Shown: positions 25,782 to 35,342, numbered from the stretch's first letter. The stretch: DNA of 64,000 bases from Streptomyces bottropensis ATCC 25435 (GCF_000383595.1 NZ_KB911581.1:4558496-4622495); one strand, 5' to 3'. The notes: generated by a model from the sequence alone, not told the origin. Numbers and translations: made by a program.

Positions 25782-27430
25782 GCCGAGCCCCCCAGGACCG
25801 ACCCGCCCAGGACCGACCCGCCCAGGACCCCTCCCAGGGCCGTGCCCCTCGAAGCCGGCCCGCGCAGGGCGGAGCCCCGAACGCCCAGCCTCCCCAAGGC
25901 TTCTGGGCCCAGGCCACCGCCGACCCCGACCGTGCGGTGCTCATCGCCCCCGACGGGCAGGAATGGACCGCCGGGCGTCTGCACGCCGAGACCAACCGCC
26001 TGGTGCACGGACTGCGGGCAGCCGGGCTGGAGCGCGGTGACGCCTTCGCCGTCGTCCTGCCCAACGGTGTCGAGTTCCTCACCGCCTACCTCGCCGCCAC
26101 CCAGGCCGGCTTCTACCTCGTCCCCGTCAACCACCATCTGATGGGCCCAGAGATCGCCTGGATCGTCTCCGACTCGGGCGCCAAGGTGCTCATCGCGCAC
26201 GAGCGGTTCGCCGACGCGGCCCGGGGCGCGGCCGACGAGGCGAGGCTCCCCGCGAGCCACCGCTACACGGTCGGTACGGCCGAGGGCTTCCGCCCGTACG
26301 CCGAACTCCTGGACGGACAGCCCGGGTCGGCGCCCGGGGAGCGCACCCTCGGCTGGGTCATGAACTACACCTCCGGCACCACCGGCCGCCCGCGCGGCAT
26401 CCGCCGCCCGCTACCGGGCAAGCTCCCCGAGGAGTCCTACCTCGGCGGCTTCCTCGGCATCTTCGGCATCAGGCCCTTCGACGACAACGTCCACCTGGTC
26501 TGCTCGCCGCTCTACCACACGGCCGTCCTGCAGTTCGCCGGCGCCTCCCTGCACATCGGGCACCGACTGGTGCTGATGGACAAGTGGACGCCCGAGGAGA
26601 TGCTCCGCGTCATCGACGCCCACCGCTGCACGCACACCCACATGGTGCCCACCCAGTTCCACCGCCTGCTCGCCCTCCCCGAGGAGGTGCGCGCCCGCTA
26701 CGACGTGTCGTCCATGCGGCACGCCATCCACGGGGCCGCGCCCTGCCCGGACCATGTGAAGAGGGCCATGATCGAGTGGTGGGGCGAGTGTGTGGAGGAG
26801 TACTACGCGGCCAGCGAGGGCGGGGGCGCCTTCGCCACCGCCGAGGACTGGCTGAAGAAGCCCGGCACGGTCGGCAGGGCCTGGCCCATCAGCGAACTCG
26901 CCGTCTTCGACGACGACGGCAACCGGCTGCCGCCCGGTGAACTCGGCACCGTCTACATGAAGATGAGCACCGGCGGTTTCTCCTACCACAAGGACGAGGG
27001 CAAGACGCGCAAGAACCGCATCGGCGACTTCTTCACCGTGGGCGACCTCGGACTCATCGACGAGGACGGCTATCTCTTCCTCCGTGACCGCAAGATCGAC
27101 CTCATCATCTCCGGCGGCGTCAACATCTACCCCGCCGAGATCGAGTCCGCCCTGCTCACCCACCCCGCCGTCGCCGACGCCGCCGCCTTCGGCATCCCGC
27201 ACGACGACTGGGGCGAGGAGGTCAAGGCCGTGGTGGAGCCCGCCCCCGGCTTCGCACCGGGGCCGGGGCTCGCCGAGGAGATCCTCGCCCACTGCGCCCG
27301 TCGGCTCGCCGGGTACAAGCGGCCGAAGAGCGTCGACTTCACCGAGGCGATGCCGCGCGACCCCAACGGCAAGCTCTACAAACGGCGGCTGCGCGAGCCG
27401 TACTGGGAGGGACGGCAGAAGGCCGTCTGA
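25778..27430 (+). CDS. AMP-forming acyl-CoA synthetase
   Basis: 550 residues; the GTG start overlaps the previous stop as GTGA. ANL-superfamily motifs: MNYTSGTTGRPRGIRRP (AMP/P-loop), EEYYAASEGGG (A5), GDLGLIDEDGYLFLRDRKID (A7/A8 hinge), and the C-terminal lysine in NGKLYKRRL. It should activate a carboxylic acid as acyl-AMP and then acyl-CoA. The first 45 residues are an unusual low-complexity tail (PAQDRPAQDRPAQD) encoded by 15-bp repeats at 25794-25829. It is co-transcribed with the flavoprotein and under the same operator. Confidence 0.92.
   Translation: MSRAPQDRPAQDRPAQDPSQGRAPRSRPAQGGAPNAQPPQGFWAQATADPDRAVLIAPDGQEWTAGRLHAETNRLVHGLRAAGLERGDAFAVVLPNGVEFLTAYLAATQAGFYLVPVNHHLMGPEIAWIVSDSGAKVLIAHERFADAARGAADEARLPASHRYTVGTAEGFRPYAELLDGQPGSAPGERTLGWVMNYTSGTTGRPRGIRRPLPGKLPEESYLGGFLGIFGIRPFDDNVHLVCSPLYHTAVLQFAGASLHIGHRLVLMDKWTPEEMLRVIDAHRCTHTHMVPTQFHRLLALPEEVRARYDVSSMRHAIHGAAPCPDHVKRAMIEWWGECVEEYYAASEGGGAFATAEDWLKKPGTVGRAWPISELAVFDDDGNRLPPGELGTVYMKMSTGGFSYHKDEGKTRKNRIGDFFTVGDLGLIDEDGYLFLRDRKIDLIISGGVNIYPAEIESALLTHPAVADAAAFGIPHDDWGEEVKAVVEPAPGFAPGPGLAEEILAHCARRLAGYKRPKSVDFTEAMPRDPNGKLYKRRLREPYWEGRQKAV
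25794..25829 (+). repeat. 15-bp tandem repeat in the ligase 5' end
   Basis: Two full copies and a partial copy of CAGGACCGACCCGCC. They encode the RPAQD repeats of the ligase N-terminal tail. Confidence 0.7.
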
Positions 27431-27503
27431 GGGCCGCTGTCGCGCGTGCCGTGCGCGGGCCGCACGGCTCGCGCACGGTTCTCAGGGCATGCGCGCGCGG
27501 CCC

Positions 27504-28319
27504 TCATGGCTTGCGGGCCACCCCGCCCACCGCGATCACCTCGCCGGATCCGCCGGCCGCCGTGGGGTCCGGCCGCCAGTCGTTCAGCGGGACCACCCCC
27601 GGCGGCAGCAGTTCCAGACCGTCGAAGAAGCCGGCGAGTTCGGCCGGGCCGCGCAGGTGGTAGGGGGCCGCGCCGCTCTCGTTGTAGCCGCGGGTGGCTT
27701 CGGCGTTGTCCTCGTGGGTGTCCACGCTGTCGTTGAACGCGAGGTAGCTCCCGGACGGCAGGGCGGCCATGAGGGAGCCGACGATGGAACGGGCCTCGTC
27801 ATAGTCGGCTATGTGCCCGCTGACCTGCATCATCGTCAGCCCGACCGGCTGGGAGAGGTCCAGCGTCCTGGCCGCCTCCCGCAGGACCGTCCGCGGGTCG
27901 TGCAGATCGGCGTCGACGTAGTCGGTCGCCCCCTCGGGGGTGCTGGTGAGCAGCGCCCGCGCGTGGGTCAGGACCAGCGGGTCGTTGTCCACGTAGACGA
28001 TCCGCGCCTCCGGGGCCACCCGCTGGGCGATCTCGTGGGTGTTGTCGGCGGTCGGCAGACCGGTGCCGATGTCCAGGAACTGGCGGATGCCCGCCTCGGC
28101 GGCGAGATGGGTGACCGCGCGGCCGAGGAAGGCCCGGGAGTCGCGGGCCAGGTCGGTGATGCCGGGGAACACCGCGCGGAAGGCGTCGCCCGCCGCGTGG
28201 TCGACGGGATAGTTGTCCTTGCCGCCCAGCCAGTAGTTCCAGATGCGGGCCGAGTGCGGCACCGTCGTGTCGATCCTGGCGGTCGAATCCGTCCACGGAC
28301 GTAACGAGTCCTGCGCCAC
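27504..28319 (-). CDS. SAM-dependent methyltransferase (DUF574 type)
   Basis: 271 residues from a GTG at 28319 with GAGGAGG eight bases upstream; the open frame further upstream overlaps a terminator. It begins like the Streptomyces DUF574 family (HSARIWNYWLGGKDNYPVD) and has the SAM site FLDIGTGLPTADNTHEIAQ and VDNDPLVLTHARALL. Streptomyces carry many paralogues, mostly of unknown substrate. It converges with the acyl-CoA synthetase gene. Confidence 0.9.
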   Translation of the reverse strand: MAQDSLRPWTDSTARIDTTVPHSARIWNYWLGGKDNYPVDHAAGDAFRAVFPGITDLARDSRAFLGRAVTHLAAEAGIRQFLDIGTGLPTADNTHEIAQRVAPEARIVYVDNDPLVLTHARALLTSTPEGATDYVDADLHDPRTVLREAARTLDLSQPVGLTMMQVSGHIADYDEARSIVGSLMAALPSGSYLAFNDSVDTHEDNAEATRGYNESGAAPYHLRGPAELAGFFDGLELLPPGVVPLNDWRPDPTAAGGSGEVIAVGGVARKP

Positions 28320-28378
28320 CGGGCGGCCTCCTCGGGGAAAGCGGTGATATGCCAACGGCAAGGTGCCGCCATGAAAAT

Positions 28379-28404
28379 GGTGCCGCCCCGGACGGGGCGG
28401 CACC
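28379..28404 (-). terminator. Intrinsic terminator of the acylase gene
   Basis: GGTGCCGCCCC (28379-28389) and its complement (28394-28404) around a four-base loop, 12 bp past the acylase stop. On the minus strand the hairpin is followed by CCATTTTCAT, giving a short U-run. Confidence 0.85.
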
Positions 28405-28416
28405 ACCTCCCTTCGC

Positions 28417-30831
28417 TCATTGGCTCACACGGACCACCTTCAGCTTCGGCGAGGACAGGATGTCCTTCTCGCAGAAGCGGGACGTCACCCACCTCTCCGC
28501 CGCGAACAGCCGCGTCTGGTCCAGGTGGTGCGGCGAGTTCGGGTTGGAGGACTGCGAGTACGTCAGCAGCGTGCGGGCCACCGGGCAGCGGCCGCCGTCC
28601 CAGCCGACCGCCTGAATATGGCTGGAACCCGACGAGACCTCCGGGTAGCCGCCCTCGGCCGGACGCCAGGACGACTCGATCTTGTTCCACACGCCCAGCG
28701 ACTCCGTGCCGCCGGACACGGGGATGCGTCGACCGTCGCGTACGACGAACTGGTGGTCGCCGAGCTTCGCGTCCAGGGGTATGCCGGCCGCCCGCAGTTC
28801 CGTCACCGTCTCCGCGAGGGCCGTCCCGAAGCCGGGCACGTCGGTGTTCAGCGTGTTCGGGGTGCCGACCGGGTCCGCCGCCGAGAACGGCACCTTCCAC
28901 AGCTGCGCGCGCGGCACCACGGCGTTCAGCCGTCGCCAGAACCGGTCGAAGAGCAGCGCGCCCCGGCTGTCGCTGTCGGCGGTCCGGTTCCAGGCGCGCA
29001 GCACCCGGCACGCCTCGGAGACGTCGACCGCCTGGCCGTCACCCGTGCTCGCCGTGCCGCCCGGCAGCGCGGCACACGCCCGCGCCGCGTCCCGGGCGGC
29101 GAGGTCGGCCGCGGGCACCCGGTTCGCGAACTGCTGCCGCTGCAGGTCCCGTACGGTCAGGCCGCCCTCGTCCGCCATCGCCGCCACGTCCTCGATCGCG
29201 CCGCGTGTGCGCATCGAGCGCTGCGTGCCGAGGTTGCCGAAGACCCGCTCGTACCCGGTCAGCGGCTGGTCCGCGTTGGCCAGCCACGCGCTGTCGTTGG
29301 AGTTCTCCGCGTACGGCGCGTCCTTCAGCGTCGGCATCTTCGCGGGCCCGAAGATCCCCGGCTGCACGGCGTCGGCGTCACTGCCGAGCGCGCAGTCGGC
29401 CCGGGAACCGTCCAGGATCGCGACGCCCGCCGAGGGATACGTGGCCCTGCCCAGGGGCGTCGAGCAGCGGGCCGCCAGGTCGTCGGTGATCCGGGGCAGC
29501 GTCTGCGACTGGGTGAACAGGGTGTGTCCGGCGGAGTCCGCGGCCACGGTGTTCACCCAGGGCAGGCCCTGGTGCCGGGCGAGGGACCTGAGGACGTCCG
29601 CCGTGCCGCCGGCCTTGGCGAAGCCCAGCGAGGTGTCGGTGAAGCGGATGTTCGCCGTGTTGGGGTCGTTCAGCGCGTACGCGGTGCCGGCCGTCCAGGG
29701 GAGCGGGAGATCGGCACCGAGCGAGGTGACGACCGGGCCGTAGCGGGTCCACCACTGGGTACGGGTGACCGGGGAGCCGTCCTTGACGCCGACGGTCACG
29801 GTCCGCTTCGTCATCCGCTCCGCCGCGCCGTCCACCAGGTACGTGGTCGGGTCGGCCGGGTCCAGCGTCAGCTGGTGGACGTTCATGGGGACGCCGGTCG
29901 CCACGGTGTGGCTCCACGCGACCTTCGCGTTGAAGCCGATCTGGGTGATCGGCGAGCCGAGCAGCGACCCTCCCGAGACGTTCAGCTCCCCGGGGATGGT
30001 CTGCTGCGCCTGCCAGAACCGACGGCCGCCGGCCCACGGATAGTGCGGGTTGCCCAGCAGCAGGCCGCGGCCGTTCGCGGTGGTGTCGCCGCGGAAGGCG
30101 ACGGCGTTCGACCCCATGTCCGCGTCGGCGGCGTCGAACAGTTCGCGCGCGGCGCGGGCGGCGGCCGCGGGGTCCGCGGCGGTGGCCCTGTCCGTGGTGC
30201 CGGGGACCGGCGGCTGCGCGGTGGTGATGGCGTCCACCAGGCGCCCCTCGCCGCCGAGCACGGCGAGGGCGTACGCGCGGGAGAAGACGTCGAGCGTGGA
30301 GACCGGCCGCACCCAGGCGGCGCCCTCGCAGGCCGGGTCGGTGATCCGGTTCTTCCTCAGCCACGCGTTGTAGCCGGCCGCCCAGCCCCGCATCAGGTCC
30401 TTGACCGCACGGCTCGGCCCGAGCGGTTCGGGCCGGTCCAGCAGCCGCTGTACGGTGCCCGCGTCCCGGACGCCCCGGAAGTACAGGTCGCTGGTGAGGT
30501 TCTTGGAGGCGGAGGAGAGGGAGAAGTCGGGTGCCGCGTCGGGCCCGAAGTGGCGGGAGCGCTCCCCCCTCACGGTCACGAACCCGTCGGCGAGGACACA
30601 CACCTGGTCGGCGGCCTGCGCCCAGCCGGTCCCGAAGCCGAGGTTCGCGTAGTCCTTCGCGACGATGTGCGGTACGCCGTACTCGGTGTAGCGGATCACG
30701 GCGGACAGGCCGCCGTGGGAGGTCCGGCGCTCACCGGTTCGCGCGTCGTCGGCGGTGGCCGAGGGCAGGACGGCGAAGGCGGTGAGCAGGGCGACGGCCG
30801 AGACCACCGACTGTCTGAGGCGGGTGCGCAT
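28417..30831 (-). CDS. Secreted penicillin-acylase-family N-terminal-nucleophile hydrolase (AhlM/aculeacin acylase-like)
   Basis: 804 residues from the ATG at 30831 (GGGAG five bases upstream). A signal peptide (MRTRLRQSVVSAVALLTAFA) precedes the alpha chain (IRYTEYGVPHIVAKDYANLG). The self-cleavage and nucleophile site is ADMGSNAVAF, where the serine near residue 241 becomes the beta-chain N-terminus. Downstream are NPHYPW and SHTVATGVP motifs. Length and layout match Streptomyces AHL/cyclic-lipopeptide acylases such as AhlM (804 residues). It should hydrolyse fatty-acyl amides outside the cell, for example N-acyl homoserine lactones, lipopeptides or penicillins. It diverges from a fatty-acyl-CoA ligase that could use the released acid. 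Confidence 0.9.
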   Translation of the reverse strand: MRTRLRQSVVSAVALLTAFAVLPSATADDARTGERRTSHGGLSAVIRYTEYGVPHIVAKDYANLGFGTGWAQAADQVCVLADGFVTVRGERSRHFGPDAAPDFSLSSASKNLTSDLYFRGVRDAGTVQRLLDRPEPLGPSRAVKDLMRGWAAGYNAWLRKNRITDPACEGAAWVRPVSTLDVFSRAYALAVLGGEGRLVDAITTAQPPVPGTTDRATAADPAAAARAARELFDAADADMGSNAVAFRGDTTANGRGLLLGNPHYPWAGGRRFWQAQQTIPGELNVSGGSLLGSPITQIGFNAKVAWSHTVATGVPMNVHQLTLDPADPTTYLVDGAAERMTKRTVTVGVKDGSPVTRTQWWTRYGPVVTSLGADLPLPWTAGTAYALNDPNTANIRFTDTSLGFAKAGGTADVLRSLARHQGLPWVNTVAADSAGHTLFTQSQTLPRITDDLAARCSTPLGRATYPSAGVAILDGSRADCALGSDADAVQPGIFGPAKMPTLKDAPYAENSNDSAWLANADQPLTGYERVFGNLGTQRSMRTRGAIEDVAAMADEGGLTVRDLQRQQFANRVPAADLAARDAARACAALPGGTASTGDGQAVDVSEACRVLRAWNRTADSDSRGALLFDRFWRRLNAVVPRAQLWKVPFSAADPVGTPNTLNTDVPGFGTALAETVTELRAAGIPLDAKLGDHQFVVRDGRRIPVSGGTESLGVWNKIESSWRPAEGGYPEVSSGSSHIQAVGWDGGRCPVARTLLTYSQSSNPNSPHHLDQTRLFAAERWVTSRFCEKDILSSPKLKVVRVSQ

Positions 30832-31063
30832 ACGGGCTCCCAACATCGTTGTGGAAAAGGATGGTTGAGCATGTCGACACGTGTCTGCGTAGTCCATACG
30901 GGTGCGGGATCTTCCCTCAAGGTGACTCGTCGTCCGGCGGTCGGAGTTGAGCCACTTCTCGCCATGCGTGCCGGATTCCGGCCGCGCGGGTGGCGCGCTT
31001 GACCTCGCTCGTGGGACGGAACGAGGATCGGGCGTCGGAAACGTGGACGAAGGAGCGGGAAAC
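30832..31063. promoter_or_regulatory. Divergent promoter region, acylase and AMP-ligase
   Basis: 232 bp holding both promoters. I see no copy of the TCTGAC/TCAGA operator here, so this pair appears to be controlled separately from the flanking lipid genes. Confidence 0.4.
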
Positions 31064-32563
31064 ATGACGGCAGGCCGCAGTGTGACGGTCGACGGGACGC
31101 TGCGCCGCAGCGCCCGGCGGGTTCCCGCCCGCGTCGCGATCCACTACGGCGAGCGGTCGTGGACCTACGCCGAACTGGACGACGCGGTCTCCCGCGCGGC
31201 CCGCGCCCTGCGCGACACCGGACTGCGGCCCGGCGACCGGGTCGCCGCCTACGGCCACAACTCGGACGCCTATCTCATCGCCTTCCTGGCCGCCGCCCGC
31301 GCCGGCCTGGTGCACGTCCCCGTCAACCAGAACCTCACCGGCGACGACCTCGCCTACCTCCTCGACCAGTCCGGCAGCACCCTCGTCCTCACCGATCCCG
31401 ACCTGGCCGGCAACCTCCCCGAGGGCACCCGCGCCCTGCCCCTGCGCGACGCGGACGACTCGCTCCTCGTACGACTCGCCGGCACCGAGCCGTACGACGG
31501 CGAGGAGCCCCGGGCCGAGGACCTTGTCCAGCTCCTGTACACCTCGGGCACGACCGCGCTCCCCAAGGGCGCGATGATGACGCACCGCGCGCTGGTCCAC
31601 GAGTACCTCAGCGCGATCGCCGCCCTCGACCTCCAGGCGGGCGACCTGCCCGTGCACTCCCTGCCGCTGTACCACTCCGCCCAGATGCACGTCTTCCTGG
31701 TGCCCTACCTCGCGGTCGGTGCCACGAACACGATCCTCGACGCCCCCGACGGCGACCGGATCCTCGACCTCGTGGAGGAGGGCCGCGCCGACAGCTTCTT
31801 CGCCCCGCCCACGGTGTGGATCGCCCTCGCGGGCCGCCCCGACTTCGACACGCGTGACCTCGGCGGCCTGCGCAAGGCGTACTACGGGGCGTCGATCATG
31901 CCGGTGCCCGTCCTGGAGCGGCTCCGGGAGCGGTTGCCCAAGCTGGCCTTCCACAACTGCTTCGGGCAGAGCGAGATCGGCCCGCTGGCGATGGTCCTCG
32001 GACCGCACGAGCACAAGGGGCGCATGGACTCCTGCGGGCGTCCCGTCATGTTCGTCGAGGCGAAGGTCGTCGACGAGGACGGCGAGGAGGTGCCCGACGG
32101 CACTCCCGGCGAGATCGTCTACCAGTCGCAGCAGCTCTGCGAGGGCTACTGGGAGAAGCCGGAGGAGACCGCCGAGGCGTTCCGCGACGGCTGGTTCCAC
32201 TCCGGGGACCTCGCCGTGCGCGACGCCCACGGCTTCTTCACCGTCGTCGACCGCGTGAAGGACGTCATCAACTCCGGCGGCGTGCTCATCGCCTCGCGCC
32301 AGGTGGAGGACGCGCTCTACACCCATGAGGCGGTCGCCGAGGTCGCGGTGATCGGCCTGCCCGACGACCACTGGATCGAGGCCGTCACGGCGGTCGTCGT
32401 ACGGCGGGGAGAGGTCACGGAGGACGAACTCCTCGCCCACGCCCGCGAGAAGCTCCCGCACTTCAAGGCACCCAAGTCGATCCACTTCGTGGACGCGCTG
32501 CCGCGCAACGCGAGCGGGAAGATCCTCAAACGGGAGCTGCGGGACCGCCTCACGCGGACGTGA
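31064..32563 (+). CDS. AMP-forming fatty-acyl-CoA synthetase
   Basis: 499 residues from ATG 31064 behind GAAGGAGCGGGAAAC. ANL motifs: LLYTSGTTALPKGAMMTHRA, NCFGQSEIGPLAM, HSGDLAVRDAHGFFTVVDRV and the catalytic lysine in NASGKILKREL. It resembles FadD13-type soluble fatty-acyl-CoA ligases. The upstream, divergent gene encodes an exported acylase and the next gene an alpha/beta hydrolase, so this may be a release-and-activate set for extracellular fatty acyl compounds. That is inference from layout. Confidence 0.92.
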   Translation: MTAGRSVTVDGTLRRSARRVPARVAIHYGERSWTYAELDDAVSRAARALRDTGLRPGDRVAAYGHNSDAYLIAFLAAARAGLVHVPVNQNLTGDDLAYLLDQSGSTLVLTDPDLAGNLPEGTRALPLRDADDSLLVRLAGTEPYDGEEPRAEDLVQLLYTSGTTALPKGAMMTHRALVHEYLSAIAALDLQAGDLPVHSLPLYHSAQMHVFLVPYLAVGATNTILDAPDGDRILDLVEEGRADSFFAPPTVWIALAGRPDFDTRDLGGLRKAYYGASIMPVPVLERLRERLPKLAFHNCFGQSEIGPLAMVLGPHEHKGRMDSCGRPVMFVEAKVVDEDGEEVPDGTPGEIVYQSQQLCEGYWEKPEETAEAFRDGWFHSGDLAVRDAHGFFTVVDRVKDVINSGGVLIASRQVEDALYTHEAVAEVAVIGLPDDHWIEAVTAVVVRRGEVTEDELLAHAREKLPHFKAPKSIHFVDALPRNASGKILKRELRDRLTRT

Positions 32564-32624
32564 GTGCCGGCGGCGTCGTGAACCCCGTTGCGGCGCACAC
32601 CGCCCGTCCTCGAAGATCGACACC

Positions 32625-33464
32625 ATGCCGGCCTTCACCGCACCCGACGGAACCGAACTCGCCTACCACCTGCGAGGCGAGGGCGACCCGTTGATCGTCC
32701 TCCCCGGCGGAGCGATGCGCGCCTCCGCCTACCTGGGCGACCTCGGCGGTCTGACGGCCCACCGGCGCCTGGTCCTGCTCGACCTGCGCGGAACGGGCGA
32801 CTCGGCCGTCCCCGCCGATCCCGCGACCTACCGCTGCGACCGCCAGGTCGACGACGTGGAAGCACTCCGCGCCCACCTGGGCCTGGACCGCGTGGACCTG
32901 CTCGCCCACTCGGCCGGCGGCAACCTGGCCACGCTCTACGCGGCCCGCCACCCCGAGCGCGTCTCCCGTCTGGCGCTGATCACCGCCACCCCCTGGGCGG
33001 TGGGCCTGCCGGTGACCGTCGAGGACCGCCTCGCCGCCGCCCGCCTGCGCGAGGGCGAACCGTGGTTCGCCGAGGCGTACCCGGCCTTCGAGGCCGCCTG
33101 GACCGGCCACGGCCCCTTCGCCGACGCCATGATGCCGCTGTTCTACGGCCGTTGGGACGACACCGCCCGCGCCCACATGGCCGCCGAGGAGGACCAGACG
33201 AACGACGAGGCGTCCACGGTCTACGGCTCCGCGGGCGCCTACGACCCGCCCGTCACCCGAGCCGCCCTCACCGCACTGCGGGCGCCGGCCCTGGTGTACG
33301 CGGGCGAACTCGACACCGGCCCCCCGCCCGCACTCGCCCACCGCGCGGCCGCCTTCTTCCCGGACGCGCGGTTCGTGGTCCAGCCGGGCGGCGGCCACTT
33401 CCCGTGGCTGGACGACCCAGAGTTCTTCGTCGACCGTGTGACGGCCTTCCTCGACGGGCGGTGA
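32625..33464 (+). CDS. Alpha/beta-hydrolase
   Basis: 279 residues. Oxyanion strand LIVLPGGAMRASAY, nucleophile elbow LLAHSAGGNLA (Ser near 95), acid in AGELDTG and catalytic His in GGGHFPW near 266. The proline-iminopeptidase/esterase-like fold gives no specific substrate. It lies 61 bp after the ligase gene, probably in the same transcript. Confidence 0.88.
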   Translation: MPAFTAPDGTELAYHLRGEGDPLIVLPGGAMRASAYLGDLGGLTAHRRLVLLDLRGTGDSAVPADPATYRCDRQVDDVEALRAHLGLDRVDLLAHSAGGNLATLYAARHPERVSRLALITATPWAVGLPVTVEDRLAAARLREGEPWFAEAYPAFEAAWTGHGPFADAMMPLFYGRWDDTARAHMAAEEDQTNDEASTVYGSAGAYDPPVTRAALTALRAPALVYAGELDTGPPPALAHRAAAFFPDARFVVQPGGGHFPWLDDPEFFVDRVTAFLDGR

Positions 33465-33524
33465 GTCCATCGCGGAAGCGAAACCCCGCCGTGGAGTACG
33501 GCACCCGGGCCCTCGCCGCACACG

Positions 33525-33670
33525 GGCGAGCGGTTACCGCAGGGGTCAGGCGGAGGCCCTGGAGATCCTCGGGTGGGCCGCGGCGACGACCTCCGGCGCC
33601 GACCCGTCGCCGTACTGGACCGCGGCCCTGGAGATCTTCGACGCCCTTCGGCACCAGCGGCAACGGCCCT
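33525..33670 (+). pseudogene. Possible TPR-regulator remnant
   Basis: In one plus-strand frame the bases read GYRRGQAEALEILGWAAATT and PYWTAALEIFDALRH, like one tetratricopeptide unit near the end of SARP/NB-ARC-type regulators. There is no start or upstream domain. It may simply be an eroded fragment. Confidence 0.3.
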
Positions 33671-33722
33671 GCGGCACCGGCTGGCCGCCGGGCGGAGCTG
33701 ACCGTGCGAGAGCCGCACGCGG

Positions 33723-35342
33723 TCAGTGCTCGGCCGCCACCGCCACCGACCGCGCCCAGCGGTAGTCCGCCTTGCCGCTGGGGGAGCGCTGGATCGCGTC
33801 GGTGAGGACCAGCTGGCGGGGGATCTTGTAGCCGGCGAGGCGGGCGCGGCAGTGGCTCTGGATGTCCTGGAGGGACGGCAGGTCCGCGCCCTCGCGTAGC
33901 TGGACCACGGCGGCGACGTGGTTGCCCCAGCGGGCGTCGGGCACCCCGGCCACCAGCGCGTCGTACACGTCGGGGTGGGCCTTCAGGGCCTGCTCGACCT
34001 CCTCCGGGTACACCTTCTCGCCACCGGTGTTGATGCACTGGGAGCCCCGGCCGAGGACCGTGACGACGCCCTCCTCGTCGACGGTCGCCATATCGCCGAG
34101 GAGCACCCAGCGTTCGCCGTCCCGCTCGAAGAAGGTCTCGGCGGTCTTCCGCGGGTCGTTGTAGTAGCCGAGGGGGACATGGCCGCGCTGGGCGACCCGG
34201 CCCGGCACGCCGACCGGCACGGGTTCGTACGTCACCGGATCCACGACCTGTGTCCGGGAGTGGACCCGTATCCGGAACCCGGCGCCGGCGCCCGAGTCCG
34301 CCGTCGCCGTGCCGTTGAAACCGGACTCCGACGACCCGAAGTTGTTCAGCAGCATCGCGTTCGGCACCAGGGCCTGGAACTGCCGCCGGACGGTCTCCGA
34401 CATGATCGCCCCGGACGACGACACGCTGAACAGGGAGGAGCAGTCCGTGCCCCGCATCGGGCCGTCGAGCGCGTCGATGAGCGGGCGCAGCATGGCGTCG
34501 CCGACCAGCGACACACTGGTGACCTTCTCCTTCTCGATCGTCCGCAGGGCCTCCTCGGGCACGAACTTGCGGTGGATCACCACCCGTTGGCCGAAGTTGA
34601 ACCCGATGAACGCGGTGAGCGTGGAGGTGCCGTGCATCAGCGGGGCCGTGGGGAAGAACGTGATCCCCTCGCCGCCGGCCGCGACGCGCTCGGCCAGCTC
34701 CTCCGGTGACTTCACCGGCTCCCCGGTGGGGGAGCCCCCGCCCAACCCCGAGAAGAACAGGTCCTCCTGACGCCACATCACGCCCTTGGGCATGCCCGTG
34801 GTGCCGCCGGTGTAGATGATGAACTGGTCGTCGCCGAAGCGCGCGGGGAAGTCCCGCTCGGCGGACGCGGCAGCCGCCGCGTCGGTGAAGTCGACCACGT
34901 CGAGCGGGGGCGCGTCCGGCGCGGGGGTCCCCACCCGCACCAGGTGCCGCAGCTTCTCCGTGCGCGGCAGCGTGGCCGCCACCCGCCCCGTGAACTCCGT
35001 GTCGAAGACCAGACCGGCCAGATCCGCGTCCCGGTAGAGGTAGACCAACTCCTCTTCCACATAGCGGTAGTTGACGTTGACCGGCACGATCCGGGCCTTC
35101 AGGCACCCGAGCGCGGTCTGCAGGTACTCGATGCCGTTGTACAGGTGCAGCCCCACGTGCTCGCCGGGCCGTATCCCGCTGTCGAGCAGATGGTGTCCGA
35201 CCCGGTTGGCCGCCGCGTCCAGTTCCGCGTAGGTGAGCCGGTGCTCCGCGCCCGTGCCGGGGATGTCGAGATACGCGAGCGCCGCCCGGCCGGGCACCAC
35301 GTCGACCACCGACTCGAACAGGTCGGCAAGGTTGTACTCCAC
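33723..35342 (-). CDS. AMP-forming acyl-CoA synthetase, FadD19/FadD17-like
   Basis: 539 residues from a GTG behind AGGAGGAGCGCG. N-terminus EYNLADLFESVVDVVPGR, AMP motif FIIYTGGTTGMPKGVMWRQE with the RQEDLFF continuation typical of the FadD19/FadD17 branch, FGSSESG, LGDMATVDEEGVVTVLGRG, and the C-terminal lysine in PSGKADYRWA. Characterised members activate steroid side-chain or other branched/cyclic acids. It is divergent from the crotonase/DUF35/thiolase-fold operon across a 17-bp operator, strongly implying one pathway. The substrate is inferred by family only. Confidence 0.9.
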   Translation of the reverse strand: MEYNLADLFESVVDVVPGRAALAYLDIPGTGAEHRLTYAELDAAANRVGHHLLDSGIRPGEHVGLHLYNGIEYLQTALGCLKARIVPVNVNYRYVEEELVYLYRDADLAGLVFDTEFTGRVAATLPRTEKLRHLVRVGTPAPDAPPLDVVDFTDAAAAASAERDFPARFGDDQFIIYTGGTTGMPKGVMWRQEDLFFSGLGGGSPTGEPVKSPEELAERVAAGGEGITFFPTAPLMHGTSTLTAFIGFNFGQRVVIHRKFVPEEALRTIEKEKVTSVSLVGDAMLRPLIDALDGPMRGTDCSSLFSVSSSGAIMSETVRRQFQALVPNAMLLNNFGSSESGFNGTATADSGAGAGFRIRVHSRTQVVDPVTYEPVPVGVPGRVAQRGHVPLGYYNDPRKTAETFFERDGERWVLLGDMATVDEEGVVTVLGRGSQCINTGGEKVYPEEVEQALKAHPDVYDALVAGVPDARWGNHVAAVVQLREGADLPSLQDIQSHCRARLAGYKIPRQLVLTDAIQRSPSGKADYRWARSVAVAAEH

